A DNA stretch of 64,000 nucleotides from Streptomyces sp. NBC_00341 (GTDB lineage: Bacteria > Actinomycetota > Actinomycetes > Streptomycetales > Streptomycetaceae). A model generated the notes under the pieces. It made no database searches. It saw only the letters and a list, made by a program, of their open reading frames with translations, and was not told where the DNA came from. Position 1 is the stretch's first letter; each line of letters starts with the position of its first letter. Made by a program: the position numbers and the translations under genes. The stretch lies in the NCBI RefSeq assembly GCF_041435055.1, contig NZ_CP108002.1:7626001-7690000 (forward strand). The letters run 5' to 3'. Of the stretch, positions 18,101 to 25,841 are shown in pieces.

Positions 18101-18948
18101 TGCGCATCTTCGACCCCCACATCCACATGACGTCCCGCACCACGGACGACTATCAGGCGATGTACGACGCCGGGGTCCGGGCGCTCGTCGAACCCTCCTT
18201 CTGGCTCGGCCAGCCCCGCACCTCACCGAGCAGCTTCTTCGACTACTTCGACGCGCTGCTCGGCTGGGAGCCGTTCCGCGCCGCCCAGTACGGCATCGCC
18301 CACCACTGCACGCTCGCCCTCAACCCCAAAGAGGCCAACGACCCGCGCTGCACCCCCGTCCTGGACGCCCTGCCGCGCTACCTCGTCAAGGACTCCGTCG
18401 TCGCCGTCGGCGAGATCGGCTACGACTCGATGACCCCGGCGGAGGACACCGCGCTGGCCGCCCAGCTCCAGCTGGCCGCAGACCACGGGCTGCCCGCACT
18501 CGTCCACACCCCGCACCGCGACAAGCTCGCCGGCCTGCGCCGCACCATCGACGTCGTACGCGAATCCCACCTCGCCCCGGAACTGGTGGTGCTCGACCAC
18601 CTCAACGAGACGACGGTGAAGGACGCCCTGGACAGCGGCTGCTGGGCCGGCTTCTCCATCTACCCCGACACCAAGATGGACGAGGACCGCATGGTCGCCG
18701 TCCTCAAGCTGCACGGCACCGACAGGATCCTGGTCAACTCCGCCGCCGACTGGGGCAAGAGCGATCCCCTGAAGACCCGCGGCGTGGCCGACGCGATGCT
18801 GGCCGCCGGCTTCACCGAGGACGACGTCGACCAGGTGCTGTGGCGCAACCCCGTCGCCTTCTACGGCCAGAGCGGCCGCCTCCACCTGGACACCGCCGCC
18901 CCCGAACCGCTCCACGAGGGCAACTCCATCCTCCGCGGCGGGGAGTGA
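18100..18948 (+). CDS. eboB: TatD-like metal-dependent hydrolase, EboB-like
   Basis: A 282-residue amidohydrolase-fold protein. Metal ligands are visible: HxH in DPHIHM (residues 6-8), Glu in VGEIGYDS, His in LVHTPH, His in VVLDHLNE and Asp in NSAADWGKSD. It starts in the stop codon of eboA (TGATG overlap) after GGAGG. Members act on phosphoesters or cyclic amides; EboB is the TatD-like member of the Ebo set. Cytoplasmic, no signal peptide. Confidence 0.87.
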   Translation: MRIFDPHIHMTSRTTDDYQAMYDAGVRALVEPSFWLGQPRTSPSSFFDYFDALLGWEPFRAAQYGIAHHCTLALNPKEANDPRCTPVLDALPRYLVKDSVVAVGEIGYDSMTPAEDTALAAQLQLAADHGLPALVHTPHRDKLAGLRRTIDVVRESHLAPELVVLDHLNETTVKDALDSGCWAGFSIYPDTKMDEDRMVAVLKLHGTDRILVNSAADWGKSDPLKTRGVADAMLAAGFTEDDVDQVLWRNPVAFYGQSGRLHLDTAAPEPLHEGNSILRGGE

Positions 18949-18952
18949 GGCC

Positions 18953-20128
18953 ATGCGCTTCCGCCACCCCGACGGCTCCGTCGTCCACCTCGCGTACTGC
19001 ACCAACGTCCACCCCGCGGAGAACCTCGAAGGCGTCCGCGCCCAACTGCGCGACCACTGCGAACCGGTACGCAAACGGCTCGGCCGCGACCGCCTCGGCA
19101 TCGGCCTCTGGCTCGCCAGGGACGCCGCCCGCACCCTGATCAACGACCCCGCCCAACTGCGCTCCCTGCGCGCCGAACTCGACCACAGAGGACTCGAAGT
19201 CGTCACGCTCAACGGCTTCCCGTACGAGGGATTCGGCGCCGAAGAGGTCAAGTACCGGGTGTACAAGCCGGACTGGACGGACCCCGAACGGCTCGCACAC
19301 ACCACCGACCTCGCCCGGCTCCTCGCCACACTCCTCCCCGACGACGTCACCGACGGCACCATCTCCACCCTGCCCCTCGCCTGGCGCACCCCGTACACCG
19401 GCGACCCGGAGGCGGCCCGCACCGCACTGGCCGCGCTCACCACACTCGGGGAACGCCTCGACGCGCTGGCCGAACTCACGGGGAAGTCCATCCGGATCGG
19501 CCTCGAACCCGAACCCGGCTGCACCGTCGAGACCACCGCCGACGCCATCGCCCCTCTCACCGCCATCGGCCATCCGCGCATCGGCATCTGCGTCGACACG
19601 TGCCACCTCGCCACCTCCTTCGAGGACCCGGACGCCGCACTCGACGCGCTCACCGCCGCGGGCATCCCCGCCGTCAAGGCACAGCTCTCCGCAGCCCTGC
19701 ACGCCGAACACCCCCACCTCCCCGAGGTACGCACCGCGCTCGCCGCCTTCGCCGAACCCCGCTTCCTCCACCAGACCCGCGTCGCCACCGCCGCCGGGCT
19801 GCGCGGCACCGACGACCTCGACGAGGCGGTCAGCGGCGAGACCCTGCCCGACAGCGCCCCCTGGCGCGCCCACTTCCACGTCCCCCTGCACGCGCCGCCC
19901 GCACCACCGCTCACCTCCACCCTCCCCGTGCTCCGGTCCACGCTGACCCGACTGGTCGGCGGGGCACAGCCGCTCACCCGGCACCTGGAGGTGGAGACGT
20001 ACACCTGGCAGGCGCTCCCGGTGGAGCTGCGCCCCAGAAGCCGTGCCCAGCTCGCGGACGGCATCGCCGCCGAACTCACCCTCGCCCGCGACCTGCTGGT
20101 CGACCTCGGCCTCAAGGAGCTGCCATGA
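18953..20128 (+). CDS. eboE: Metabolite traffic protein EboE-like
   Basis: A 391-residue TIM-barrel protein of the xylose-isomerase-like superfamily, with the distinctive EboE beginning: HLAYCTNVHPAENLEGV. Further family blocks are VVTLNGFPYEGFG, LSTLPLAWRTPY (here ISTLPLAWRTPY), IGLEPEPGCTVE and GICVDTCHLATSFE. Metal ligands are probably the Glu and Asp/His of the last two. It lies four bases after eboB and overlaps the phosphodiesterase gene by ATGA. In cyanobacteria the Ebo set is needed for moving the scytonemin monomer to the periplasm; no scytonemin genes are visible here, so the cargo must be different. Confidence 0.88.
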   Translation: MRFRHPDGSVVHLAYCTNVHPAENLEGVRAQLRDHCEPVRKRLGRDRLGIGLWLARDAARTLINDPAQLRSLRAELDHRGLEVVTLNGFPYEGFGAEEVKYRVYKPDWTDPERLAHTTDLARLLATLLPDDVTDGTISTLPLAWRTPYTGDPEAARTALAALTTLGERLDALAELTGKSIRIGLEPEPGCTVETTADAIAPLTAIGHPRIGICVDTCHLATSFEDPDAALDALTAAGIPAVKAQLSAALHAEHPHLPEVRTALAAFAEPRFLHQTRVATAAGLRGTDDLDEAVSGETLPDSAPWRAHFHVPLHAPPAPPLTSTLPVLRSTLTRLVGGAQPLTRHLEVETYTWQALPVELRPRSRAQLADGIAAELTLARDLLVDLGLKELP

Positions 20129-21513
20129 CCACCGACGGCTCACCCACGCCCCTCCTCGTCCTCGACGTCGTCGGGCTCACCCCCCGCCTCCTCGAACACA
20201 TGCCGAACCTCAAGGCCCTCGGCGGGACCGGCGCCCACGCCCCGCTCGGCACCGTGCTCCCCGCCGTGACGTGCGCCGCCCAGTCCACCTTCCTCACCGG
20301 CACCACCCCCGCAGAGCACGGCATCGTCGCCAACGGCTGGTACTTCCGCGAGCTCGGGGACGTCCTCCTGTGGCGTCAGCACAACGGGCTCGTCGCGGGC
20401 GACAAGCTCTGGGACGCGGCCCGCCGCGCCCACCCCGGCTACACCGTCGCCAACATCTGCTGGTGGTACGCGATGGGCGCCGACACCGACTACACCGTCA
20501 CCCCGAGGCCCGTCTACTACGCCGACGGCCGCAAGGAGCCCGACTGCTACACCCGGCCGCCGGCCCTCCACGACGAACTGACCGAGAAGCTCGGCACCTT
20601 CCCCCTCTTCCACTTCTGGGGGCCGGGCGCCGACCTCGTCTCCTCGCAGTGGATCATCGACGCCACCCGGCACATCATCGACACCCGCCACCCCGACCTC
20701 GCCCTCTGCTACCTCCCGCACCTCGACTACGACCTCCAGCGCTACGGCCCCGACGACCCGCGCGCCTTCAAGGCCGCGGCAGAGCTCGACCGGGCCGTCG
20801 CCCCGCTCCTGGAGGACGCCCGCCGCGAGGGCCGCACCGTCGTCGCCCTCTCCGAGTACGGGATCACCCGGGTGGAGCGGCCCGTCGACATCAACCGCGC
20901 CCTGCGCCGCGCGGGACTCCTGGAGGTCCACACCCAGGACGGCATGGAGTACCTGGACCCGATGACCTCCCGGGCCTTCGCCGTCGCCGACCACCAGATC
21001 GCGCACATCTACGTACGCCGTCCCGAGGACCTCGAAGCGACCCGCGAAGCGCTCGCCGGGCTCCCGGGCATCGAGCAACTCCTCGACGACGAGGGCAAGA
21101 AGGCCCACGGGCTCGACCATCCGCGCTCCGGCGAACTGGTCGCCGTCGCGGACCCGGACGCCTGGTTCACGTACTACTACTGGCTCGACGACGCCCGCGC
21201 TCCCGACTTCGCCCAGCTCGTCGAGATCCACCGCAAACCCGGCTACGACCCCGTCGAACTCTTCCTGGACCCCCAGGACCCGTACGTCCGGGTCAAGGCG
21301 GCCACGGCCGTCGCCCGCAAGAAGCTCGGCATGCGCTACCGCATGGCGGTCGTCCCCCTGGACCCGTCACCCATCCGGGGCAGCCACGGCCGCCTCCCCC
21401 TGAGCGACGAAGAAGGGCCGCTCATCCTCTGCTCCACCCCCCACGCGTTCAGCGGCCCGGTCCGGGCCACCGAAGTGAAGTCCCTGCTCCTCACGCTTGC
21501 CGGCCTCGCATGA
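20125..21513 (+). CDS. eboF: Alkaline phosphatase/nucleotide pyrophosphatase family protein, EboF-like
   Basis: A 462-residue type I phosphodiesterase. It shows LLVLDVVGL (metal Asp), the nucleophile region AVTCAAQSTFLTGTTPAEHG (Thr/Ser near residue 50), CYLPHLDYDLQRYG (Asp/His ligands), SEYGI (normally SDHG) and DHQIAHIYV. No signal peptide is seen, so it appears to act in the cytoplasm or on the inner membrane face. It is the last gene of the coupled operon. The SEYG variation replaces the usual His of SDHG with Tyr, which could change metal binding; EboF relatives may share it. Confidence 0.88.
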   Translation: MTTDGSPTPLLVLDVVGLTPRLLEHMPNLKALGGTGAHAPLGTVLPAVTCAAQSTFLTGTTPAEHGIVANGWYFRELGDVLLWRQHNGLVAGDKLWDAARRAHPGYTVANICWWYAMGADTDYTVTPRPVYYADGRKEPDCYTRPPALHDELTEKLGTFPLFHFWGPGADLVSSQWIIDATRHIIDTRHPDLALCYLPHLDYDLQRYGPDDPRAFKAAAELDRAVAPLLEDARREGRTVVALSEYGITRVERPVDINRALRRAGLLEVHTQDGMEYLDPMTSRAFAVADHQIAHIYVRRPEDLEATREALAGLPGIEQLLDDEGKKAHGLDHPRSGELVAVADPDAWFTYYYWLDDARAPDFAQLVEIHRKPGYDPVELFLDPQDPYVRVKAATAVARKKLGMRYRMAVVPLDPSPIRGSHGRLPLSDEEGPLILCSTPHAFSGPVRATEVKSLLLTLAGLA

Positions 21514-21565
21514 GATCGGTCCGTGCACAGCAGCCCTGCGCGCTTCTTCCAGAAAGAGAGAGACC

Positions 21566-22744
21566 GTGACCGAGTACAACGACGAATCCGGAACCGACAA
21601 CGCCCTGCGCCGCACCCTCGGTGTCGACCGCCGCCGCTTCCTCAGCACGTGTACCGCCGCCGCGGCGACGGCGATCGCCGCGCCCGTGATCGGCGCATCG
21701 CCGGCCTTCGCCCAGTCCTCCCACCGGGGCCACGGCCACGACCACGGTCACGACCACGGGCACGGCCACGGCCAGGATCTGGTTCCGGCGTCGAAGCGGG
21801 GAATCATCCTGTACACCGTGCGCGACGCCACGGCCCGGGACCCGCTCAGCACCAGCCTTCCCTCGGGCTTCCGCGCGGTCTTCAAGGAGCTGGCCCGCTA
21901 CGGCTACAAGCAGGTCGAGTTCGCGGGGTACGGCCAGCACGCCAACGCGCCCGGCGGCAGCAACCTCGAAACGGTGGAGGGCGCGAAGCTGCTGCGCTCG
22001 TGGCTGGACGACTACGGTCTGCGCGCCCAGGGCAACCACGGCTTCATCCCGGGGTCCTGGCCGCTGAGCCAGAGCGACCAGGACGAGTTCAAGCGGCATC
22101 TCGAAATAACGAACATCCTCGGCATGGACCACATGGGCACCGGTGGCGACCCCACCGGCAGCAACTACCGCGCCGACTGGGACGTGGCCGCCGACAAGTG
22201 GAACGCACTGGGGAAGATCGCTCATCGCGCGGGCATCAAGCTGTACACCCACAACCACGACGCGGCCTATGGCTTCCTGCTCGACAGCGGTCCGCTGGAC
22301 GATCAGGGGCGGCCCACCCGCAGCTCCGGCGTCCGCAAGCTCGAATACTTCCTCAAGGTCACCGATCCGAAGACCGTATGGCTTGAGATGGACATCTTCT
22401 GGGCGCATGTCGCCCAGTACAAGTTCCACACCTACACCACCCGTGACGGATCGCAGCGGGAGAACATCTTCGACCCCGCGGCACTGGTCAGCCGCTACAA
22501 CAAGCGCTACCCGCTCTTCCACGCCAAGGACGGCGTGGTCAGCACGACCAACGGAGACGGCTACGAGATGGTCCCCTTCGGCACCGGGGTCATCGACTAC
22601 CGGACGTTCTTCCGCCGCGTGGGGGAGACGAACTACCGCAACCCGATGATCGAGCAGGACACCGCGCCCAGCTCGACCGACCTCGCGCAGTCCCTGAAGC
22701 AGGCGCGGATCAGCTACCAGGGCATGGCAGCGTTGCGCAAGTAG
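21566..22744 (+). CDS. Tat-exported sugar phosphate isomerase/epimerase-like TIM barrel with His-rich linker
   Basis: A 392-residue protein. A twin-arginine signal (VDRRRFLSTCTAAAATAIA) ends near SPAFAQ and is followed by a striking His/Gly stretch (about residues 52-70, HRGHGHDHGHDHGHG). Then comes an AP-endonuclease-2-type barrel (KRGIILYTVRDA, GYKQVEFAGYG, YTHNHDAAYGF, VWLEMDIFWAH, LFHAKDG). GTG at 21566 lies 52 bases after eboF with an AGAGAGAG-type ribosome site, so it may be the last gene of that operon. Export through Tat means it folds, and probably binds metal, before secretion. Similar secreted barrels accompany ThuA/DUF1080 proteins, which links it to the 1236-residue protein. The His run could bind zinc or nickel. 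Confidence 0.88.
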   Translation: MTEYNDESGTDNALRRTLGVDRRRFLSTCTAAAATAIAAPVIGASPAFAQSSHRGHGHDHGHDHGHGHGQDLVPASKRGIILYTVRDATARDPLSTSLPSGFRAVFKELARYGYKQVEFAGYGQHANAPGGSNLETVEGAKLLRSWLDDYGLRAQGNHGFIPGSWPLSQSDQDEFKRHLEITNILGMDHMGTGGDPTGSNYRADWDVAADKWNALGKIAHRAGIKLYTHNHDAAYGFLLDSGPLDDQGRPTRSSGVRKLEYFLKVTDPKTVWLEMDIFWAHVAQYKFHTYTTRDGSQRENIFDPAALVSRYNKRYPLFHAKDGVVSTTNGDGYEMVPFGTGVIDYRTFFRRVGETNYRNPMIEQDTAPSSTDLAQSLKQARISYQGMAALRK

Positions 22745-22781
22745 CACCACCTGCGGGGTCCGCCCCGTCGCTCCTCTTACC

Positions 22782-22814
22782 CGGGCCTCTCCGCACACCG
22801 TGCGGGGAGGCCCG
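22782..22814 (+). terminator. 15-base hairpin terminator after the exported barrel gene
   Basis: Arms 22782-22796 and 22800-22814 pair over 15 bases with one G-T wobble and an ACC loop. It closes the Ebo-like transcription unit. The remaining 252-base gap to 22996 holds no gene but includes the AAATAGGCTG-like patch near 22930 that may be the promoter of the DUF4157 gene. Confidence 0.75.
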
Positions 22815-22996
22815 AGTACGTGTCGGGAAGGTGCCGCCTCCAGCGCCCGTCCTGCCGTCGAAAGCCTCTGGCCCTGCCCCATGGAGCCACCGGACTCTGC
22901 CCTTTGGGACGTAGCCCCGGGCGTGTTCCGGAAATAGGCTGACCGGGCCGCGCCAACGGGCTGTTTCCGCGTACTGGCCTGTGAGAAGGGGAGCCC

Positions 22997-24802
22997 ATGG
23001 GATTCAGGAGGGACAGGGACCGGACCGGTCGCGCCGAGACGGAGCGCCCATCGGTTCATCCGTCGGCGCAGCGGGGCGACCAGCGTCTGCCCGGGCTGAT
23101 GTCCCTGCAGAGGGGCATAGGCAACAGAGCCGTGGTGGAGACGCTCCGGCGCTCCGGGCACGCGGAGGCGCAGGAGCGGGAGAGCGACGGGGGGACCCCG
23201 GAGGCGCTGCCGTCGGCGGTGCAGCGATCCACCGTCCACAAGGTGCTGAACTCCGGTGGGCGGCCGCTGGACGATTCGACCCGCACCAGCATGGAGGCCC
23301 GGCTGGGCGCCGACCTCTCCGACGTCCGCGTGCACGACGACAGCGCGGCCAGGGCTTCCGCCACCGAGCTGGGAGCACGTGCCTACACCTCCGGCAGCCA
23401 TGTGGTGATCGGTTCCGGAGGCGCCGACCGGCTGACCCTGGCCCATGAGCTGACCCATGTCCTCCAGCAGCGCAGCGGGCCCGTCGCGGGCACCGACAAC
23501 GGTGCGGGCCTGAGCGTCTCCGACCCGTCCGACCGGTTCGAGCGGGAAGCCGAGAGCAACGCGCGGCGCGTCATGGCCGGGCCGGCCCCCGACCTGGCCA
23601 CCGAGGGCGGGGAGACCGCCGGCCACCCGCAGCCCGCGCACGCCGTGCAGCGGCTGCCGGCCGGCGCGGGCGACCGTACGACGGCCTCCCCGGTGGTCCA
23701 GCGTGTGGCCGGGGGACTGACACTCGGGGCCAACACCAGCGAGGTCTCGCGGGCCTCCGATCCGGCGTTCGAAAAGGAAGCGGAAGCGTTCGAGCGCAAG
23801 CTCGCGGCCAAGGCGTCCTCGCACGAGGCAGCCAACGGGGCCCTGGCCGACATGGCGGCGAAGGCCAAGACGTACATCCGGAGCGGAGTGGGTGGCGCGT
23901 GGAACCATGCGGACCAGCGGCTGGCCGAGGTCTTCAAGATCGTCGGTCAGGAAGGTGTCGGTAAGTCGGGCTTCGTCGGCACAGCGGTCTCCGACGTGAT
24001 GGCAGTCTTCGACGATGGAACCCTCAGCGAGCGCTACACCCACATCGTGCGCTTCTTCACCGAGGTGCTGGCCAGGGATCTCGCCGGCACCGAGAAGCGG
24101 GAGGAAATCGACGAGCAGATGAGGCAGGCCCAGTTCAACGTGCCGCTGCTCCAGGAGCGACGCCGGGCGATGGAGCAGGCCGACCTCACTCCGGACAAGG
24201 TCGAAACCCGTGACATCGCACCGGTTCCGAAGGGCTCGGCGGTGGAACACCAGACAGGAGCGCGAGTCCGGCGGGACGAGGTGATGAAGAAAATCGACCC
24301 GGACGTGGATACCGAGGACATCGGGCTCGGCGGCCACACGGTCGCGCAGACGGGTCTGGAGTTCAGCGACCGGCAGAACGCGATGCACACGAAGGAAGAC
24401 CCGGCGTGGGACAAGGAGCAGGACGCTCTGAAGTGGGTGGCCGGTGCGAGGGTCTGGATGATCAACGAGGAGCACAGCTGGGTGGAGGCGCGGCGCAAGC
24501 TGAGCCTGCCGCTCGGCGGCGGGCCGTCGGGTACGACCAACACGATGATGAGCGCCGCCAAGTTGCTCGGCGCGGACAACTACGGTGCCAGGCTCGCTTC
24601 CATCGGGTTCCTCATCGGGGCCAGCCACCACACCCTGGTCGAGATCATGGCCGCGGCCGAGCCGTTCGGCTGCGAGTACGATCCGACGCAGGGGATCTAC
24701 CGGAACATCAGGCCTCTCACACAGGAGGAGTTGCGATCCTGCGGCGAGGGCGGCAAGTTCCCCGGTGAGACGGCGTCCGCCGGGACAGGGAGCGTGGCAT
24801 GA
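22997..24802 (+). CDS. DUF4157 (eCIS-core-type) protein with uncharacterised C-terminal region
   Basis: A 601-residue protein with no signal peptide. The DUF4157 domain (about 75-165) has GADLSDVRVHDDSAA, ARAYTSGSHVVIG and the metalloprotease-like HELTHVLQQ (His150, Glu151, His154). A linker with repeated VQR motifs follows, as is usual for this family. The C-terminal part (about 230-601) is helical and unrecognised, with TMMSAAKLLG, FLIGASHHTLVEIM and EYDPTQGIYRNI as notable blocks. DUF4157 is common at the N-terminus of effectors of extracellular contractile injection systems and toxin-like proteins; no injection-system genes are in the window. ATG at 22997 follows AAGGGGAG. It overlaps the next gene by ATGA. 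The C-terminal activity is unknown. Confidence 0.85.
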   Translation: MGFRRDRDRTGRAETERPSVHPSAQRGDQRLPGLMSLQRGIGNRAVVETLRRSGHAEAQERESDGGTPEALPSAVQRSTVHKVLNSGGRPLDDSTRTSMEARLGADLSDVRVHDDSAARASATELGARAYTSGSHVVIGSGGADRLTLAHELTHVLQQRSGPVAGTDNGAGLSVSDPSDRFEREAESNARRVMAGPAPDLATEGGETAGHPQPAHAVQRLPAGAGDRTTASPVVQRVAGGLTLGANTSEVSRASDPAFEKEAEAFERKLAAKASSHEAANGALADMAAKAKTYIRSGVGGAWNHADQRLAEVFKIVGQEGVGKSGFVGTAVSDVMAVFDDGTLSERYTHIVRFFTEVLARDLAGTEKREEIDEQMRQAQFNVPLLQERRRAMEQADLTPDKVETRDIAPVPKGSAVEHQTGARVRRDEVMKKIDPDVDTEDIGLGGHTVAQTGLEFSDRQNAMHTKEDPAWDKEQDALKWVAGARVWMINEEHSWVEARRKLSLPLGGGPSGTTNTMMSAAKLLGADNYGARLASIGFLIGASHHTLVEIMAAAEPFGCEYDPTQGIYRNIRPLTQEELRSCGEGGKFPGETASAGTGSVA

Positions 24803-25797
24803 CGAAGTGGTGCAGTCCCTTTCCCGAGCTCGTGGGCGCGCGCTTCTGGCTGCCGACGGAGCCGTTCGAGTTCGGCTGGGCCGCACTCGTGGGCTGCAAC
24901 GCCCTTCGCTGCACGAGCTGCGGTGAGCCGGTGCACTCGGAAGTGCTGCCGGACGGCGAGCACCGGCGTTATGCCTGCGGGTGCCACCGGCGGGACACCG
25001 TCTGGAGCCACCGGATCGGGGCCGAATCCGATGATCTGTATCCGGCGTTCACGCAATGGGTGTGCGCCGGGCACCCCGACTTCGACCTCCCGGCCGTACT
25101 GGACGGGGTGGAGCTGGGGAACGCCACCGATTGGGACGCGTTGGTCGTCGAGGCGGTCCTCCGTCCGCCGTTCGAGCCGCCCGGCGTGGAGCTGAACGCC
25201 CTGTGGATCACCCGGCTCCACCGCCTTCTCGGGGCGGAACGGCCGCTGCTGGGCCGGGCGGTCGCCGGCCTGCTGGACGCCGAGGACCCGCGCCTGGTGC
25301 GGGCGGCCTACGACTTCTTCACCACCGAGAGGAAGGCCGTCGGAGCCGAACACGTGACGGCATCGGTGGCCGGGCGCCGGGAATGGCTGAGTGCGACGCC
25401 GGACCCGCGCCGGCCCTCGTCCTCGCTGCTCCGCAGTGCGGCCCTCCTTCTGCACCAGCGGCTGCTGGTCGTCGACGACACCGGCGCCCCTGTCGACGGT
25501 CCGGCTCTCGGACTGGCCGAGGAACTCGCGCTCGCCGGTCTGGGGCCCGGCGACAGCCCCCTGACGTTCCGCGACTACGACCCGGACTGGCTCTGGGCCC
25601 AGGGCGGCGCGCTGATCCGCGCGAACGAGAAGTGGGTCGACACGCTCGTCTACACCTCGGCGTGGGCCCCCGCCGCGCTCAGGGGAAAGCTGCTGGCGGA
25701 CATGGCAGAGGTCGCCCCGGCGGCGGTCCGCGCGGCTGTCGTGCAGCACTTCGAGCAGCCTGAGCGCGACACGCTGCTGTCGGCCATCGAGCGGTAG
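24799..25797 (+). CDS. Uncharacterised protein with N-terminal Cys cluster, coupled to DUF4157 gene
   Basis: A 332-residue soluble protein that I do not recognise. The N-terminal part has a probable zinc-ribbon-like cluster Cys38-x2-Cys41 and Cys60-x-Cys62-His63. The rest is helical and Leu/Ala-rich, with an Armadillo/HEAT-like feel (ALWITRLHRLLGAERPLLG, LVRAAYDFFTTERKAV), but no defined repeats. The start overlaps the DUF4157 stop (ATGA), so the two are made together. Such coupling is common for an effector and its immunity or loading partner, but this is inference. No homologue is known to me. Confidence 0.75.
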   Translation: MTKWCSPFPELVGARFWLPTEPFEFGWAALVGCNALRCTSCGEPVHSEVLPDGEHRRYACGCHRRDTVWSHRIGAESDDLYPAFTQWVCAGHPDFDLPAVLDGVELGNATDWDALVVEAVLRPPFEPPGVELNALWITRLHRLLGAERPLLGRAVAGLLDAEDPRLVRAAYDFFTTERKAVGAEHVTASVAGRREWLSATPDPRRPSSSLLRSAALLLHQRLLVVDDTGAPVDGPALGLAEELALAGLGPGDSPLTFRDYDPDWLWAQGGALIRANEKWVDTLVYTSAWAPAALRGKLLADMAEVAPAAVRAAVVQHFEQPERDTLLSAIER

Positions 25798-25810
25798 CCC
25801 GGTCCGGGGC

Positions 25811-25837
25811 GCCCCGTTCCCGCGTCCCGTACGGGGC
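25811..25837. terminator. Weak hairpin between convergent genes
   Basis: GCCCCGT (25811-25817) pairs with ACGGGGC (25831-25837) around a 13-base loop, in the 44-base gap between convergent genes ending at 25797 and 25842. It could serve both strands. Confidence 0.4.
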
Positions 25838-25841
25838 GGGC

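Noticed and set aside
14477..21513. Terpenoid or scytonemin biosynthetic cluster because of the UbiA enzyme
   Set aside because: No terpene synthase, scyA-C or polyketide genes are near; the set fits Ebo proteins better.
22997..24802. Part of a contractile injection (eCIS) gene cluster
   Set aside because: Only the DUF4157 domain is present; no sheath, tube, baseplate or AAA+ gene lies within the window.
21491..24886. 1131-codon open frame on the minus strand
   Set aside because: Antisense to the exported barrel and the DUF4157 gene; composition is that of a shadow frame and no motif is present.
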